Shown here one piece after another: positions 37,801 to 48,900 of a stretch of 64,000 nucleotides of DNA. The position numbers were made by a program, and so were the translations under genes. This stretch comes from Amycolatopsis tolypomycina (lineage in GTDB: Bacteria > Actinomycetota > Actinomycetes > Mycobacteriales > Pseudonocardiaceae). The stretch covers positions 248,001 to 312,000 of the forward strand of contig NZ_FNSO01000001.1 in assembly GCF_900105945.1 (NCBI RefSeq), given 5' to 3'. The notes under the pieces were generated by a model, which was not told the DNA's origin, did not search any database, and saw nothing but the letters and a program-made list of their open reading frames with translations. Every line of letters begins with the position of its first letter. Position 1 is the stretch's first letter.

Positions 37801-39859
37801 CGGCGACGAGTGGACCCGGCACGCCACCGGCACGCTCTCGGCGACGCCGCCGCCGGGCACGCGGCAGAACGGCGACGAGATCTTCGCGGAAGTCTCCCTG
37901 CCCGACGACGTGGACGCCGGCGCGTTCGGCATCCACCCCGCGCTCCTGCACACGGCCCTGGTCGGCGAAGACCTGTCGCAGCCCATGGAATGGCGAGGCG
38001 TGACACTGCACGCCGAGGGAGCGTCGGCCCTGCGGGTCCGGCGCGGGCCCGGCGGTTCCCTGGAAGCGACCGACGGCGCCGGCAACCTGGTCGTCACGGC
38101 GGAGGAAGTGGTGCTGCGCCCGGTGTCCGTCGGGCAGCCGGGCACCACCCGGGACTCGCTGTTCCAGGTGAACTGGATCGAACTCCCCGGGAGTCAGCAG
38201 GCCGACGGTGTCGCCGACGTGCTGGAGGTCCCCGGCGGCGACGCCCCGCTGACCGCCACCTCGCGGGTCCTGGAAAAGCTCCAGACGTGGCTGGCCGAGC
38301 CCGAAGCGGAACGCCTGGTCGTGGTGACGCGCGGTGCGGTGCCCGCCGGTGACACGCCGGTCACCGACCCGGCCGCGGCCGCGGTCTGGGGTCTCGTCCG
38401 GTCCGCGCAGGCGGAGAACCCGGAGCGGATCGTCCTGCTGGACACCGATGGCGAAGTGCCGCTGGGTGCGGTGCTGGCCACCGGTGAGCCGCAGGTCGCC
38501 GTGCGCGGCGCCGCCCTCCACGTACCGCGCCTCGCCCGCGCTGAGGCCACCGCCGGGGATGGTCTCCGAGGGACGGTCCTCGTCTCCGGCGCGGGGGTGC
38601 TCGGGGAGATCGTCGCCCGGCACCTGGTCACCCACCACGGCGTGCGGAACCTGGTCCTGGCCAGCCGCCGCGGCCTCGACGCCGACGGCGCGAAGGACCT
38701 GGTCACCGACCTCACCGGCGAGGGCGCGGACGTGTCCGTCGTCGCCTGCGACCTCGCCGACCGCGACCAGGTGGCCGCCCTGCTGGCCGAACACCGCCCG
38801 GCGAGCGTCATCCACACCGCGGGCGTCCTCGACGACGGCGTCATCGGGACACTGACACGAGAGCGGCTCGCCAAGGTCTTCGCGCCCAAGGTCGATGCCG
38901 TCCGCCACCTCGACGAGCTGACCCGCGACCGGGACCTCGACGCGTTCGTCGTGTTCTCCTCCGGCTCCGGCGTCTTCGGCTCGCCCGGGCAGGGCAACTA
39001 CGCGGCCGCGAACGCGTTCCTGGACGCGGCGATGGCGGAGCGCCGGGCGGCGGGCCTGCCCGGCCTGTCGCTGGCCTGGGGCCTGTGGGAGCAGGCCACC
39101 GGCCTGACCGCGCACCTCGGCGGCACCGACCAGGCCCGGATGAGCCGCGGCGGCGTCCGCCCGATCACGGCCGACGAGGGCATGACCCTGCTCGACGCCT
39201 CGCTGGGCGCGCAGCCCGCGGTGCTGGTGCCGGTCAAGCTCGACCTGCGGGAAGTGCGGGCCGGTGGCGCCGTGCCGCACCTGCTGCGCGGCCTGGTCCG
39301 CCCCGGCCGCCGTCACGCCCAGGGTGCGTCCACAGTGGACGACTCGCTGCAGCAGCGGCTGGCCGGGCTGGCCGCACCCGAGCAGGAGGCACTGCTCGTC
39401 GACCTCGTGCGCAGCCAGGTCGCCGCCGTGCTCGGGCACGCCGGGCCGGACGCCGTCCGCGCCGACACCGCGTTCAAGGACGCCGGGTTCGACTCGCTCA
39501 CCTCGGTCGACCTGCGCAACCGGCTGCGGGAGAGCACCGGGCTGAAACTGCCCGCCACGCTCGCCTTCGACTACCCGACCCCGCTGGCCCTCGCCCGGCA
39601 CCTGCGCGACGAGCTCGGCGCCGGCGACGACGCGCTCTCGGTCGTGCACGCCCGGCTCGAAGACGTCGAGGCGCTGCTCGGCGGGCTGGTCCTCGACGAA
39701 TCCACGAAGACCGGGCTCACCCTCCGGCTGCAGGGCCTGGTGGCCCGGTGCAACGGGGTGAGCGGGGAACCGGACGGCGCAACGCTGGCGGACCGGCTCG
39801 AAGCCGCGTCCGCCGACGAAGTCCTCGACTTCATCGACGAGGAGCTGGGTCTCACCTGA
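34811..39859 (+). CDS. rifD: RifD: rifamycin-type PKS module 8
   Basis: This is a single-module PKS protein of 1682 residues starting at GTG 34811, a few bases after GGGAGTTGAG and 32 bp after rifC. It begins with a charged docking helix ([14 protein letters not shown]). Domains: KS about 35-454, with the active Cys in TGCSSS; AT 554-860 (GHSQGE, YASH, methylmalonyl); a shortened and damaged DH 897-1103; KR 1255-1423 (GNYAAAN present, LDD motif); ACP 1514-1600; C-terminal docking helix. The DH has HALDE in place of HxxxG, has His in place of the catalytic Asp (HPALLHTAL), and lacks the stretch that carries the GYxYGPxF motif in the other modules. It is therefore predicted inactive, which agrees with a retained hydroxyl in rifamycins. 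Confidence 0.96.
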   Translation: MADEGQLRDYLKRAIADARDARTRLREVEDQAREPIAIVAMACRYPGGVASPEDLWRLVADGVDAVTAFPGDRGWDVDGLVDPDPDRPGTTYTDQGGFLHDAGLFDAGFFGISPREAVAMDPQQRLLLETSWEAIERTGTDPRSLKGSDVGVFTGVASMGYGAGGGTVAPELEGFVGTGAAPCIASGRVSYVLGFEGPAVTVDTGCSSSLVAMHLAAQALRRGDCSMALAGGAMVMAQPGSFVSFSRQRGLARDGRCKAFADSADGMGLAEGVGVIALERLSVARERGHRVLAVLRGIAVNSDGASNGLTAPNGPSQQRVIRAALAEAGLSPSDVDAVEGHGTGTTLGDPIEAQALLATYGKDRETPLWLGSIKSNLGHTQAAAGVASVIKMVEALRHGVLPPTLHVDQPSTEVDWSAGAVSLLTEAREWPRDGRPRRAGVSSFGISGTNAHLILEEAPEEETAPAEAVAGVVPIVVSARGALAGQAGRLAAFLRESDAPLPAVAGSLVAGRSRFDDRAVVVAGSRDEAVTSLEALARGENTAAVTGRVGAPGKVVWVFPGQGSQWVGMGRELLDASPVFAERIKECAAALEPWIDWSLLDVLRGEGDLERVDVLQPACFAVMVGLAAVWSSAGVVPDAVLGHSQGEIAAACVSGALSLEDAAKVVALRSQSIAAKLAGRGGMASVALSEEDAVARLAPWADRVEVAAVNGPSSVVIAGDAEALTEAVEVLGGRRVAVDYASHTRHVEDLEGTLAETLAGIEAQAPVVPFFSTVTGEWVRDGVLDGGYWYRNLRNQVRFGSAVQTLIEQGHGVFVEVSAHPVLVQPISELADAVGTLRRDDGGLRRLLTSMAELFVRGVDVDWTTFVPPARVDLPTYAFDHRHYWLRYVETAADAAGPVVRLPQTGGLVFTSRWSLKTQPWLAEHALDEIIVVPGAALAELAIRAGDEAGTPVLDELVVEALPIVPERGAIRVQVMVGGPDENGLRPLEVYSQPDDAGDEWTRHATGTLSATPPPGTRQNGDEIFAEVSLPDDVDAGAFGIHPALLHTALVGEDLSQPMEWRGVTLHAEGASALRVRRGPGGSLEATDGAGNLVVTAEEVVLRPVSVGQPGTTRDSLFQVNWIELPGSQQADGVADVLEVPGGDAPLTATSRVLEKLQTWLAEPEAERLVVVTRGAVPAGDTPVTDPAAAAVWGLVRSAQAENPERIVLLDTDGEVPLGAVLATGEPQVAVRGAALHVPRLARAEATAGDGLRGTVLVSGAGVLGEIVARHLVTHHGVRNLVLASRRGLDADGAKDLVTDLTGEGADVSVVACDLADRDQVAALLAEHRPASVIHTAGVLDDGVIGTLTRERLAKVFAPKVDAVRHLDELTRDRDLDAFVVFSSGSGVFGSPGQGNYAAANAFLDAAMAERRAAGLPGLSLAWGLWEQATGLTAHLGGTDQARMSRGGVRPITADEGMTLLDASLGAQPAVLVPVKLDLREVRAGGAVPHLLRGLVRPGRRHAQGASTVDDSLQQRLAGLAAPEQEALLVDLVRSQVAAVLGHAGPDAVRADTAFKDAGFDSLTSVDLRNRLRESTGLKLPATLAFDYPTPLALARHLRDELGAGDDALSVVHARLEDVEALLGGLVLDESTKTGLTLRLQGLVARCNGVSGEPDGATLADRLEAASADEVLDFIDEELGLT

Positions 39860-39907
39860 CCCCGGTCCGCGACCGACGCTCCAGCAAACCCTTGTGAGGA
39901 CACAGGA

Positions 39908-42900
39908 ATGGCCACGGACGAGAAACTCCTCAAGTACCTCAAGCGCGTCACGGCGGAGCTGCACAGCCTGCGCAAGCAGGGCGCCCGGCACGCCGACGAG
40001 CCGCTCGCCGTCGTCGGCATGGCCTGCCGGTTCCCCGGCGGGGTGGCCTCGCCCGAAGACCTGTGGCAGCTGGTGGCCGGCGGTGTCGACGCCCTCTCGG
40101 ACTTCCCCGACGACCGGGGCTGGGAGCTGGACGGCCTGTTCGACCCGGACCCCGACAACCCGGGAACGTCGTACACCAGCCAGGGCGGCTTCCTGCGCGG
40201 GGCCGGGCTGTTCGACGCGGGCCTGTTCGGCATCTCGCCGCGCGAGGCCCTCGTCATGGACCCGCAGCAGCGGGTGCTGCTGGAGACGTCGTGGGAGGCG
40301 CTGGAAGACGCCGGCGTCGACCCGCTGTCGCTGAAGGGCAGCGACGTCGGCGTGTTCTCCGGCGTGTTCACCCAGGGCTACGGCGCCGGCGCGATCACCC
40401 CCGACCTGGAGGCGTTCGCGGGCATCGGCGCGGCGTCGAGCGTGGCCTCGGGCCGGGTGTCCTACACCTTCGGGCTCGAAGGACCCGCGGTCACCATCGA
40501 CACGGCGTGCTCGTCGTCGCTGGTGGCCATCCACCTCGCCGCCCAGGCCCTGCGCGCGGGCGAGTGCTCGATGGCACTGGCCGGCGGCGCGACGGTGATG
40601 CCGACGCCCGGCACGTTCGTGGCGTTCTCGCGGCAGCGGGTGCTGGCCGCCGACGGCCGGTCCAAGGCCTTCTCCTCGACCGCGGACGGCACCGGCTGGG
40701 CCGAGGGCGCCGGCGTGCTCGTCCTCGAACGGCTTTCGGTGGCCCAGGAACGCGGGCACCGGATCCTGGCCGTCATCCGGGGCAGCGCGGTCAACCAGGA
40801 CGGCGCGTCGAACGGCCTGACCGCGCCGAACGGGCCGTCGCAGCAACGCGTGATCCGCAAGGCCCTGTCCGGGGCCGGTCTCGTGGCGTCCGATGTGGAC
40901 ATCGTCGAGGCGCACGGCACGGGCACCGCGCTCGGCGACCCGATCGAAGCGCAGGCGTTGCTGGCCACCTACGGCCAGGGCCGTGAGACGCCGTTGTGGC
41001 TGGGCTCGGTCAAGTCGAACTTCGGGCACACGCAGGCGGCCGCCGGCGTGGCCGGGGTGATCAAGATGGTCCAGGCCCTGCGCCACGGCACCATGCCGCC
41101 GACCCTGCACGTCGCCGAGCCGACACCGGAGGTCGACTGGTCGGCCGGCGCGGTTTCGCTCCTGACCGAGCCGCGCGCGTGGCCCGCCGGGGACCGGCCG
41201 CGCCGGGCCGGCGTGTCGGCGTTCGGCATCAGCGGCACGAACGCGCACCTCATCCTCGAAGAGGCGCCTCCGGTCGACGCCGTCCCGGACGAACCCGTGG
41301 TCGAGGGGCCGCTGCCGCTGGTCGTCTCGGCGGGCAGTCCCACCTCTCTGGCCGCTCAGGCGGGTCGGCTCGCCGACGCCCTGGAGTCCGGCGTGCCGGC
41401 GGCTCGACTGGCGGGTGCGCTGCTTTCGGGCCGGGCGCTGCTGGGTGACCGCGCGGTCGTGGTCGCGGGCACGGACGAAGAAGCCGTGGCCGGGCTGCGT
41501 GCGCTGGCCCGCGGCGAGCGGGTGCCCGGTGTGGTGACCGGTTCGGGCAAGCCGGGCAACGTCGCTTTCGTTTTCCCTGGCCAGGGATCCCAGCGGCCCG
41601 GGATGGGCCGGGAGCTCTACGACCGGTACCCCGTGTTCGCGACGGCGTTCGACGAGGCCTGCGAACAGCTGGACACCTGCCTGGCCGGACGCGCCGGCCA
41701 CCGCGTGCGGGACGTCGTGCTGGGCGAAGTCCCCGCGGAAACCGGGCTGCTGAACCAGACGGTCTTCACCCAGGCCGGGCTGTTCGCGGTGGAGAGCGCG
41801 CTGTTCCGGCTCGCCGGGTACTGGGGTGTCCGGCCGGACGTCGTGATCGGCCACTCCATCGGCGAGATCACCGCCGCGTACGCCGCGGGGGTGTTTTCGC
41901 TGCCGGACGCGGCCCGGATCGTCGCGGCACGAGGACGGTTGATGCAGGCTTTGGCGCCCGGCGGGGCGATGGTCGCCGTGGCGGCGTCCGAAGCCGAAGT
42001 CGCCGAACTGCTCGGCGAGGGTGTCGAGCTCGCCGCCGTCAACGGTCCTTCGGCGGTGGTCCTTTCCGGTGACGAAGACGCGGTCCTCGCGGCTGCCACA
42101 CAAATGCGCGAGCGCGGGTACAAGACCAAGCAGCTCAAGGTTTCGCACGCCTTCCACTCCGCGCGGATGGACCCGATGCTGGCCGAGTTCGCCGCCGAGC
42201 TGGCCGGGGTGACCTGGCACGAGCCGGAAATCCCGGTCGTCTCCAACGTGACCGGCCGGCTCGCCGGGCCCGGCGAACTCACCGAGCCGGGCTACTGGGC
42301 CGAACACGTCCGGCGTCCGGTGCGGTTCGCCGAGGGCATCGCGGAGTCCGGCGCCACCCTGTTCGTGGAGCTGGGGCCGGGAGCTGCGCTGACCGGCCTG
42401 GTCGAGGAGACGGCCGACGTCACGTGTGTGGCGGCCTTGCGGGACGACCGCCCGGAAGACACGGCGCTGCTCGCCGCGGTCGCCGAGCTGTTCGTCCGCG
42501 GGGTCGGCGTCGACTGGTCCGCCCTGCTGCCGCCGGTGACCGGGTTCGTCGACCTCCCGAAGTACGCCTTCGACCAGCGGAACTACTGGCTCCAGCCGGC
42601 CGCGCCTGCCACCGGCGCGGCTTCGCTCGGGCAGGTCGCGGCCGACCACCCGCTGCTCGGCGCGGTCGTCCGGCTGCCGCAGCCGGACGGCCTGGTCTTC
42701 ACCTCGCGGCTGTCGCTGAAGTCGCACCCCTGGCTGGCCGACCACGTCATCGGCGGGGTGGTGCTCGTCGCGGGCACCGGGCTCGTCGAGCTGGCCGTCC
42801 GGGCCGGGGACGAGGCAGGCTGCCCGGTCCTCGAGGAGCTCGTCATCGAGGCCCCGCTGCCCGTCCCCGACCGCGGCGGCGTCCGGATCCAGGTCGTCGT

Positions 42901-45900
42901 GGGCGCGGCGGGGGAGACGGGGGCGCGCACGGTCGAGGTGTACTCCCTGCGCGAGGACGCCGGCGCGGAGGTGTGGACCCGGCACGCGACCGGGTTCCTG
43001 GCCGCGACCTCGTCGGCGCACGAACCGTTCGACTTCACCGCCTGGCCACCACCCGGTGTCGAGCGGATCGACGTCGGGGACTTCTACGACGAGCTGATCG
43101 AGCGCGGGTACACCTACGGGCCGTCGTTCCGCGGCCTGCGGACGGTCTGGCGTCGTGGCGACGAGATCTTCGCCGAGGTCGCCCTGGCCGAAGACGATCG
43201 CGCGGACGCGGCCCGGTTCGGCATCCACCCCGGCCTGCTGGACGCGGCCCTGCACGCCGGGATGCTCGGCGCCGCCACGACGGAAGAGCCCGGGCGGCCG
43301 GTGCTGCCGTTCGCCTGGAACGGCCTGGTGCTGCACGCCGCCGGGGCGTCCGCGCTGCGGGTCCGGCTCGCCCCGAGTGGCCCGGACGCCCTCTCGGTCG
43401 AGGCCGCGGACGAGGCAGGCGGGCTCGTCGTGACGGCGGATTCCCTGGTCTCCCGCCCGGTCTCGACCGAGCAGCTGGACGCGGCAGCCCACCGTGACGC
43501 GCTGTTTCGCTTGGCGTGGACCGAGATTTCCCCAGCCGGGGAGGCGCCCGCGGACCAGGTCGAGGTGCTCGAAGCATCCGGCGAGCGGGACCCCCTGGAA
43601 CTGACCGGCCGAGTCCTGGAAGCCGTGCAGACCTGGCTCGCCGACGCAGCCGACGACGCTCGCCTGGTCGTCGTGACCCGCGGCGCCGTCCACGAGGTGA
43701 CCGACCCGGCCGGTGCCGCGGTGTGGGGCCTGATCCGGGCCGCCCAGGCGGAAAATCCGGACCGGATCATCCTGCTGGACACCGACGGTGCAGTGCCGCT
43801 GGGCCGGGTGCTGGCCTCCGGCGAGCCGCAGGTCGCGATCCGGGACACCACGCTGACCGCTCCCCGCCTGGCCCGCGCCGAGGCCGCGGGGACACCGGCC
43901 GTGTCCGGCGGGACGGTCCTGATCTCGGGCGCCGGCTCGCTCGGCGTGCTCACCGCCCGGCACCTGGTCGCCCGGCACGGCGTCCGGCGGCTCGTGCTCG
44001 CGAGTCGTCAAGGGGCCGCCGCCGACGGCATGGCCGAGCTGACCGCGGAACTGACCGCCCAGGGCGCCGAAGTCTCCGTGGTCGCCTGCGACCTCGCCGA
44101 CCGCGCCCGGGTCGAGGCGCTGCTGGCCGAACACCATCCGACCGCCGTCGTGCACACGGCCGGGGTCCTCGACGACGGCGTCTTCGAGTCGCTGACGCGG
44201 GAGCGGCTGGCCAAGGTGTTCGCCCCGAAGGTCGACGCCGTCCGCCACCTCGACGAGCTCACCCGCGACCTGGACCTCGACGCCTTCGTCGTGTTTTCGT
44301 CCGCGTCCGGCGTCTTCGGCTCCGCCGGGCAGGGCAACTACGCCGCCGCCAACGCCTACCTGGACGCCGTGGTCGCCCGCCGCCGGGCCGCGGGCCTGCC
44401 CGGCACGTCGCTGGCCTGGGGCCTGTGGGAACAGACCGACGGCATGACCGCCCACCTCGGCGGCGCGGACCAGGCGCGTGCCGGCCGCGGCGGCGTCCTC
44501 GCCCTCTCGCCCGCCGAAGGCATGGAGCTGTTCGACGCGGCGCCGGACGGGCTCGTCGTCCCGGTCAAGCTCGACCTGCGCAAGACGCGGGCCGGCGGGC
44601 CGGTGCCGCACCTGCTGCGCGGCCTGGTCCGCCCGGGCAGGCAGCAGGCGCGTCCGGCGTCCACTGTGGACTCCGGCCTGGCCGGACGGCTCGCCGGGCT
44701 CGCCCCGGCCGAGCAGGAGGCGCTGCTGCTCGACGTCGTCCGCACGCAGGTCGCGCTGGTGCTCGGGCACGCCGGGCCGGAAGCCGTCCGCGCGGACACC
44801 GCGTTCAAGGACACCGGCTTCGACTCGCTGACGTCGGTGGAACTGCGGAACCGGCTGCGCGAGGCGAGCGGGCTGAAACTGCCCGCCACGCTGGTCTTCG
44901 ACTACCCGACGCCGGTGGCGCTGGCCCGCTACCTGCGTGACGAACTCGGCGACCCGGCCGCGGCCACTCCGGCGGTGACGACGGCGGCCGCGGACCTCGG
45001 CGAGCCGATCGCCATCGTCGGCATGGCGTGCCGCCTGCCGGGCGGGGTCACCGATCCCGAAGGCCTCTGGCGCCTGGTGCGCGACGGCCTCGAAGGCCTG
45101 TCCCCGTTCCCCGAAGACCGCGGCTGGGACCTGGAGAACCTGTTCGACCACGACCCCGGCACCACCTACACCAGCCAGGGCGGCTTCCTCGAAGGCGCCG
45201 GGCTGTTCGACGCGGGCTTCTTCGGCATTTCCCCGCGTGAAGCCCTCGCCATGGATCCGCAGCAGCGGCTGCTGCTGGAGGTGTCCTGGGAAGCCCTCGA
45301 AGGGGCCGGCGTCGACCCCGGTTCGCTGAAGGGCGCCGACGTCGGCGTGTTCGCCGGGGTGTCCAACCAGGGCTACGGCATGGGCGCGGACCCGGCCGAG
45401 CTGGCGGGCTACGCGAGCACCGCGGGCGCTTCGAGCGTCGTGTCGGGCCGCGTGTCCTACGTCTTCGGGTTCGAGGGCCCGGCGGTCACGATCGACACGG
45501 CGTGCTCGTCGTCGCTGGTCGCGATGCACCTGGCGGGGCAGGCCCTGCGGCAGGGCGAGTGCTCGATGGCACTGGCCGGCGGTGTCACGGTGATGGGCAC
45601 GCCCGGCACCTTCGTCGAGTTCGCGAAGCAGCGCGGCCTGGCCGGCGACGGCCGGTGCAAGGCCTACGCCGAAGGCGCGGACGGCACGAGCTGGGCCGAG
45701 GGCGTCGGCGTCGTCGTCCTGGAGCGGCTTTCGGTGGCGCGCGAGCGCGGGCACCGGATCCTGGCCGTGCTGAGCGGCAGCGCGGTGAACTCCGACGGCG
45801 CGTCCAACGGCCTGACCGCCCCCAACGGTCCCTCGCAGCAGCGGGTCATCCGCCGGGCCCTCGCCGGCGCCGGGCTGAAACCGTCCGATGTAGACATCGT

Positions 45901-48900
45901 CGAGGGCCACGGGACCGGGACCGCGCTGGGCGACCCGATCGAGGCCCAGGCCCTGCTGGCCACCTACGGGCAGGAGCGCGAGACGCCGCTGTGGCTCGGT
46001 TCGGTGAAGTCGAACTTCGGGCACACGCAGTCGGCCGCCGGGGTCGCGGGCGTGATCAAGATGGTGCAGGCGCTGCGGCACGGCGTCATGCCGCCCACAC
46101 TGCACGCCGCGGAACCCACCAGCCAGGTCGACTGGTCCGCGGGCGCGGTCTCGCTGCTGACCGAGGCCCGCGAGTGGCCGCGCAACGGACGTCCGCGCCG
46201 GGCCGGGGTCTCGTCGTTCGGCATCAGCGGCACGAACGCCCACTTGATCATCGAGGAAGCGCCCGACGAGCCACAGCTCGCCGAGACGCGGCCGGACAGC
46301 GGGATCGTGCCGCTGGTCCTGTCGGCCCGCAGCGCCGGCTCCCTGACCAGGCAGGCCCGCCGGCTGGCCGCGTTCCTCGGGGACGAGCCGCTGGCCGACG
46401 TGGCCGGTGCCCTGGCCGCCCGTGCCCGGTTCGGCGAACGCGCGGTCGTGGTGGCGGACTCGGCCGACGAGGCCCGCGCCGGACTGGCCGCGCTCGCCCG
46501 GGGCGAGGACCAACCCGGCCTGGTCGCCGGCCGGGCCGGGACACCGGGCAAGCTCGTCTGGGTCTTCCCCGGCCAGGGCACGCAGTGGGCCGGCATGGGC
46601 CGCGAGTTGCTCGAAACGTCCCCGGTGTTCGCGGAGCGGATCGCCGAGTGCGCGGCCGCGCTGGAGCCGTGGATCGACTGGTCGCTGCTCGACGTCCTCC
46701 GTGGCGGAGGCGACCTGGACCGGGTCGACGTCCTGCAGCCCGCGAGCTGGGCGATGATGGTCGGCCTGGCCGCGGTCTGGTCCTCGGCCGGGGTGGTCCC
46801 CGACGCGGTGGTCGGCCACTCCCAGGGCGAGATCGCCGCCGCCTGCGTGTCGGGTGCGTTGTCGCTCGAAGACGCGGCGAAGGTGGTCGCGCTGCGCAGC
46901 CAGGCCATCGCCGCGAAGCTCTCCGGCCGCGGCGGCATGGCCTCGGTCGCCGCGGGCGAAGCCGACGTGGAGCCGCGGCTGGCGGCCGGGGTCGAGGTGG
47001 CCGCCGTCAACGCTCCGGGGTCCGTGGTGATCGCGGGAGACGCGACGGCCCTCGACGAAACACTGGAAGTGCTCTCCGGTGCGGGAATCCGCGTCCGCCG
47101 GGTCGCCGTGGACTACGCGTCGCACACCCGGCATGTCGAAGACATCGAGGAGACCCTCGCCCAAGCCCTCGCCGGGATCGACACCCGGGCGCCCCTGGTG
47201 CCCTTCTTCTCCACCCTCACCGGGGAGTGGATCCGGGACGCCGGAGTCGTCGACGGCGGCTACTGGTACCGGAACCTACGCGGCCGGGTCCGGTTCGGCC
47301 CGGCCGTCGAAGCGCTGCTGGCCCAGGGCCACGGCGTGTTCGTCGAGATCAGCGCCCACCCGGTGCTGGTCCAGCCGATCAGCGAGCTCACCGACGAGAC
47401 CGGCGCCGCCGTCACCGGTTCGCTCCGGCGCGACGACGGCGGCCCGCGGCGGCTGCTGACTTCGATGGCGGAGCTGTTCGTCCGCGGCGTCGACGTCGGC
47501 TGGACCACGCTGGTACCCCCGGCCCGGGTCGATCTGCCGACATACGCCTTCGACCACGAGCACTACTGGCTCCGCCCCACGGACACCGCGTCCGACGCCG
47601 TTTCCCTGGGCCTGGCCGGGGCCGGCCACCCCCTGCTCGGCGCGGTCGTCGAGCTGCCGCAGTCCGACGGTCTCCTCTTCACCTCGCGGCTGTCCCTGCG
47701 GTCGCACCCCTGGCTGGCCGACCACGCGGTCCGGGACGTCGTGCTCGTCCCCGGCACCGGCCTGGTCGAACTGGCCGTGCGGGCCGGCGACGAGGCCGGC
47801 TGCCCGGTGCTCGACGAGCTGGTGATCGAGGCGCCGCTCGTGGTGCCCCGCCGCGGCGGGGTCCGCGTGCAGGTCGCGCTCGGCGGTCCCGCCGAGGACG
47901 GCTCGCGCACGGTGGACGTCCACTCCCGGCGCGAAGACGACGACGGCTGGACCCGGCACGCCACCGGCGTCCTGGCCCCGGGCGGCCGGGCACGCGCCGC
48001 GGCCTTCGACTTCGCCGCGTGGCCGCCGCCGGACGCGAAGGCCGTCGACATCACCGGTGCCTACGACGTGCTCGCGGACGTCGGCTACGGGTACGGCCCC
48101 ACGTTCCGGGCGGTGCGCGCCGTGTGGCGCCGCGGGGAGGAGACCTTCGCCGAGATCGCCCTGCCCGAGGACGCGGACGCGGGCGCCTTCGGCATCCACC
48201 CCGCCCTGCTGGACGCGGCCCTGCACTCGACGATGGTCAGCGCCGCCGCGGACACCGAGTCCTACGGCGACGAAGTCCGGCTGCCGTTCGCCTGGAACGG
48301 CCTGCGGCTGCACGCGGCAGGCGCCTCGACGCTGCGGGTGCGCGTCGCCAAGCCCGAGCGGGACAGCATGTCCCTGGAGGCCGTCGACGAGACCGGCGGC
48401 CTGGTCGTGACGCTGGACTCCCTGGTCGGCCGCCCGGTGTCGAACGACCAGCTGAACACGGCAGCCGGCGCCGGCTCGCTGTACCGGGTGGCCTGGACTC
48501 CACTGTCCCCAGTGGACACCGCGCTGCCGGTGCCGTCCTGGGTGCCGGTGGGCTCGGCGGAGCAGGTGGCGACGCTGGCCGACGACGTGCTGACCGGCGC
48601 GGCGGAGGCTCCGGCGGCGGCCGTCATGGAAGCCGTCGGCGACCCGGTGCCGGCCCTCACCGTCCGGGTGCTGGACGTCGTCCAGTGCTGGCTGGCCGGC
48701 GGCGGGCTGGAGCACACGAAGCTCGTGATCGTGACGCGCGGGGCGGTGCCCGCCGGCGACGGCGTGGTGACCGACCCGGCCGCGGCCGCCGTGTGGGGCC
48801 TGGTCCGGGCCGCCCAGGCGGAGAACCCGGACCGGATCGTCCTGCTGGACGCCGACTCCGCGGTGCCGCCGCTGCTGGGCTCGGTGCTGGAAACCGGCGA

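Noticed and set aside
37763..47164. Minus-strand open frame of 3133 codons across rifD/rifE
   Set aside because: It mirrors the plus-strand PKS frame, is rich in Arg, Gly, Asp and Pro with no domain pattern, and arises because GC-rich DNA has few antisense stops.
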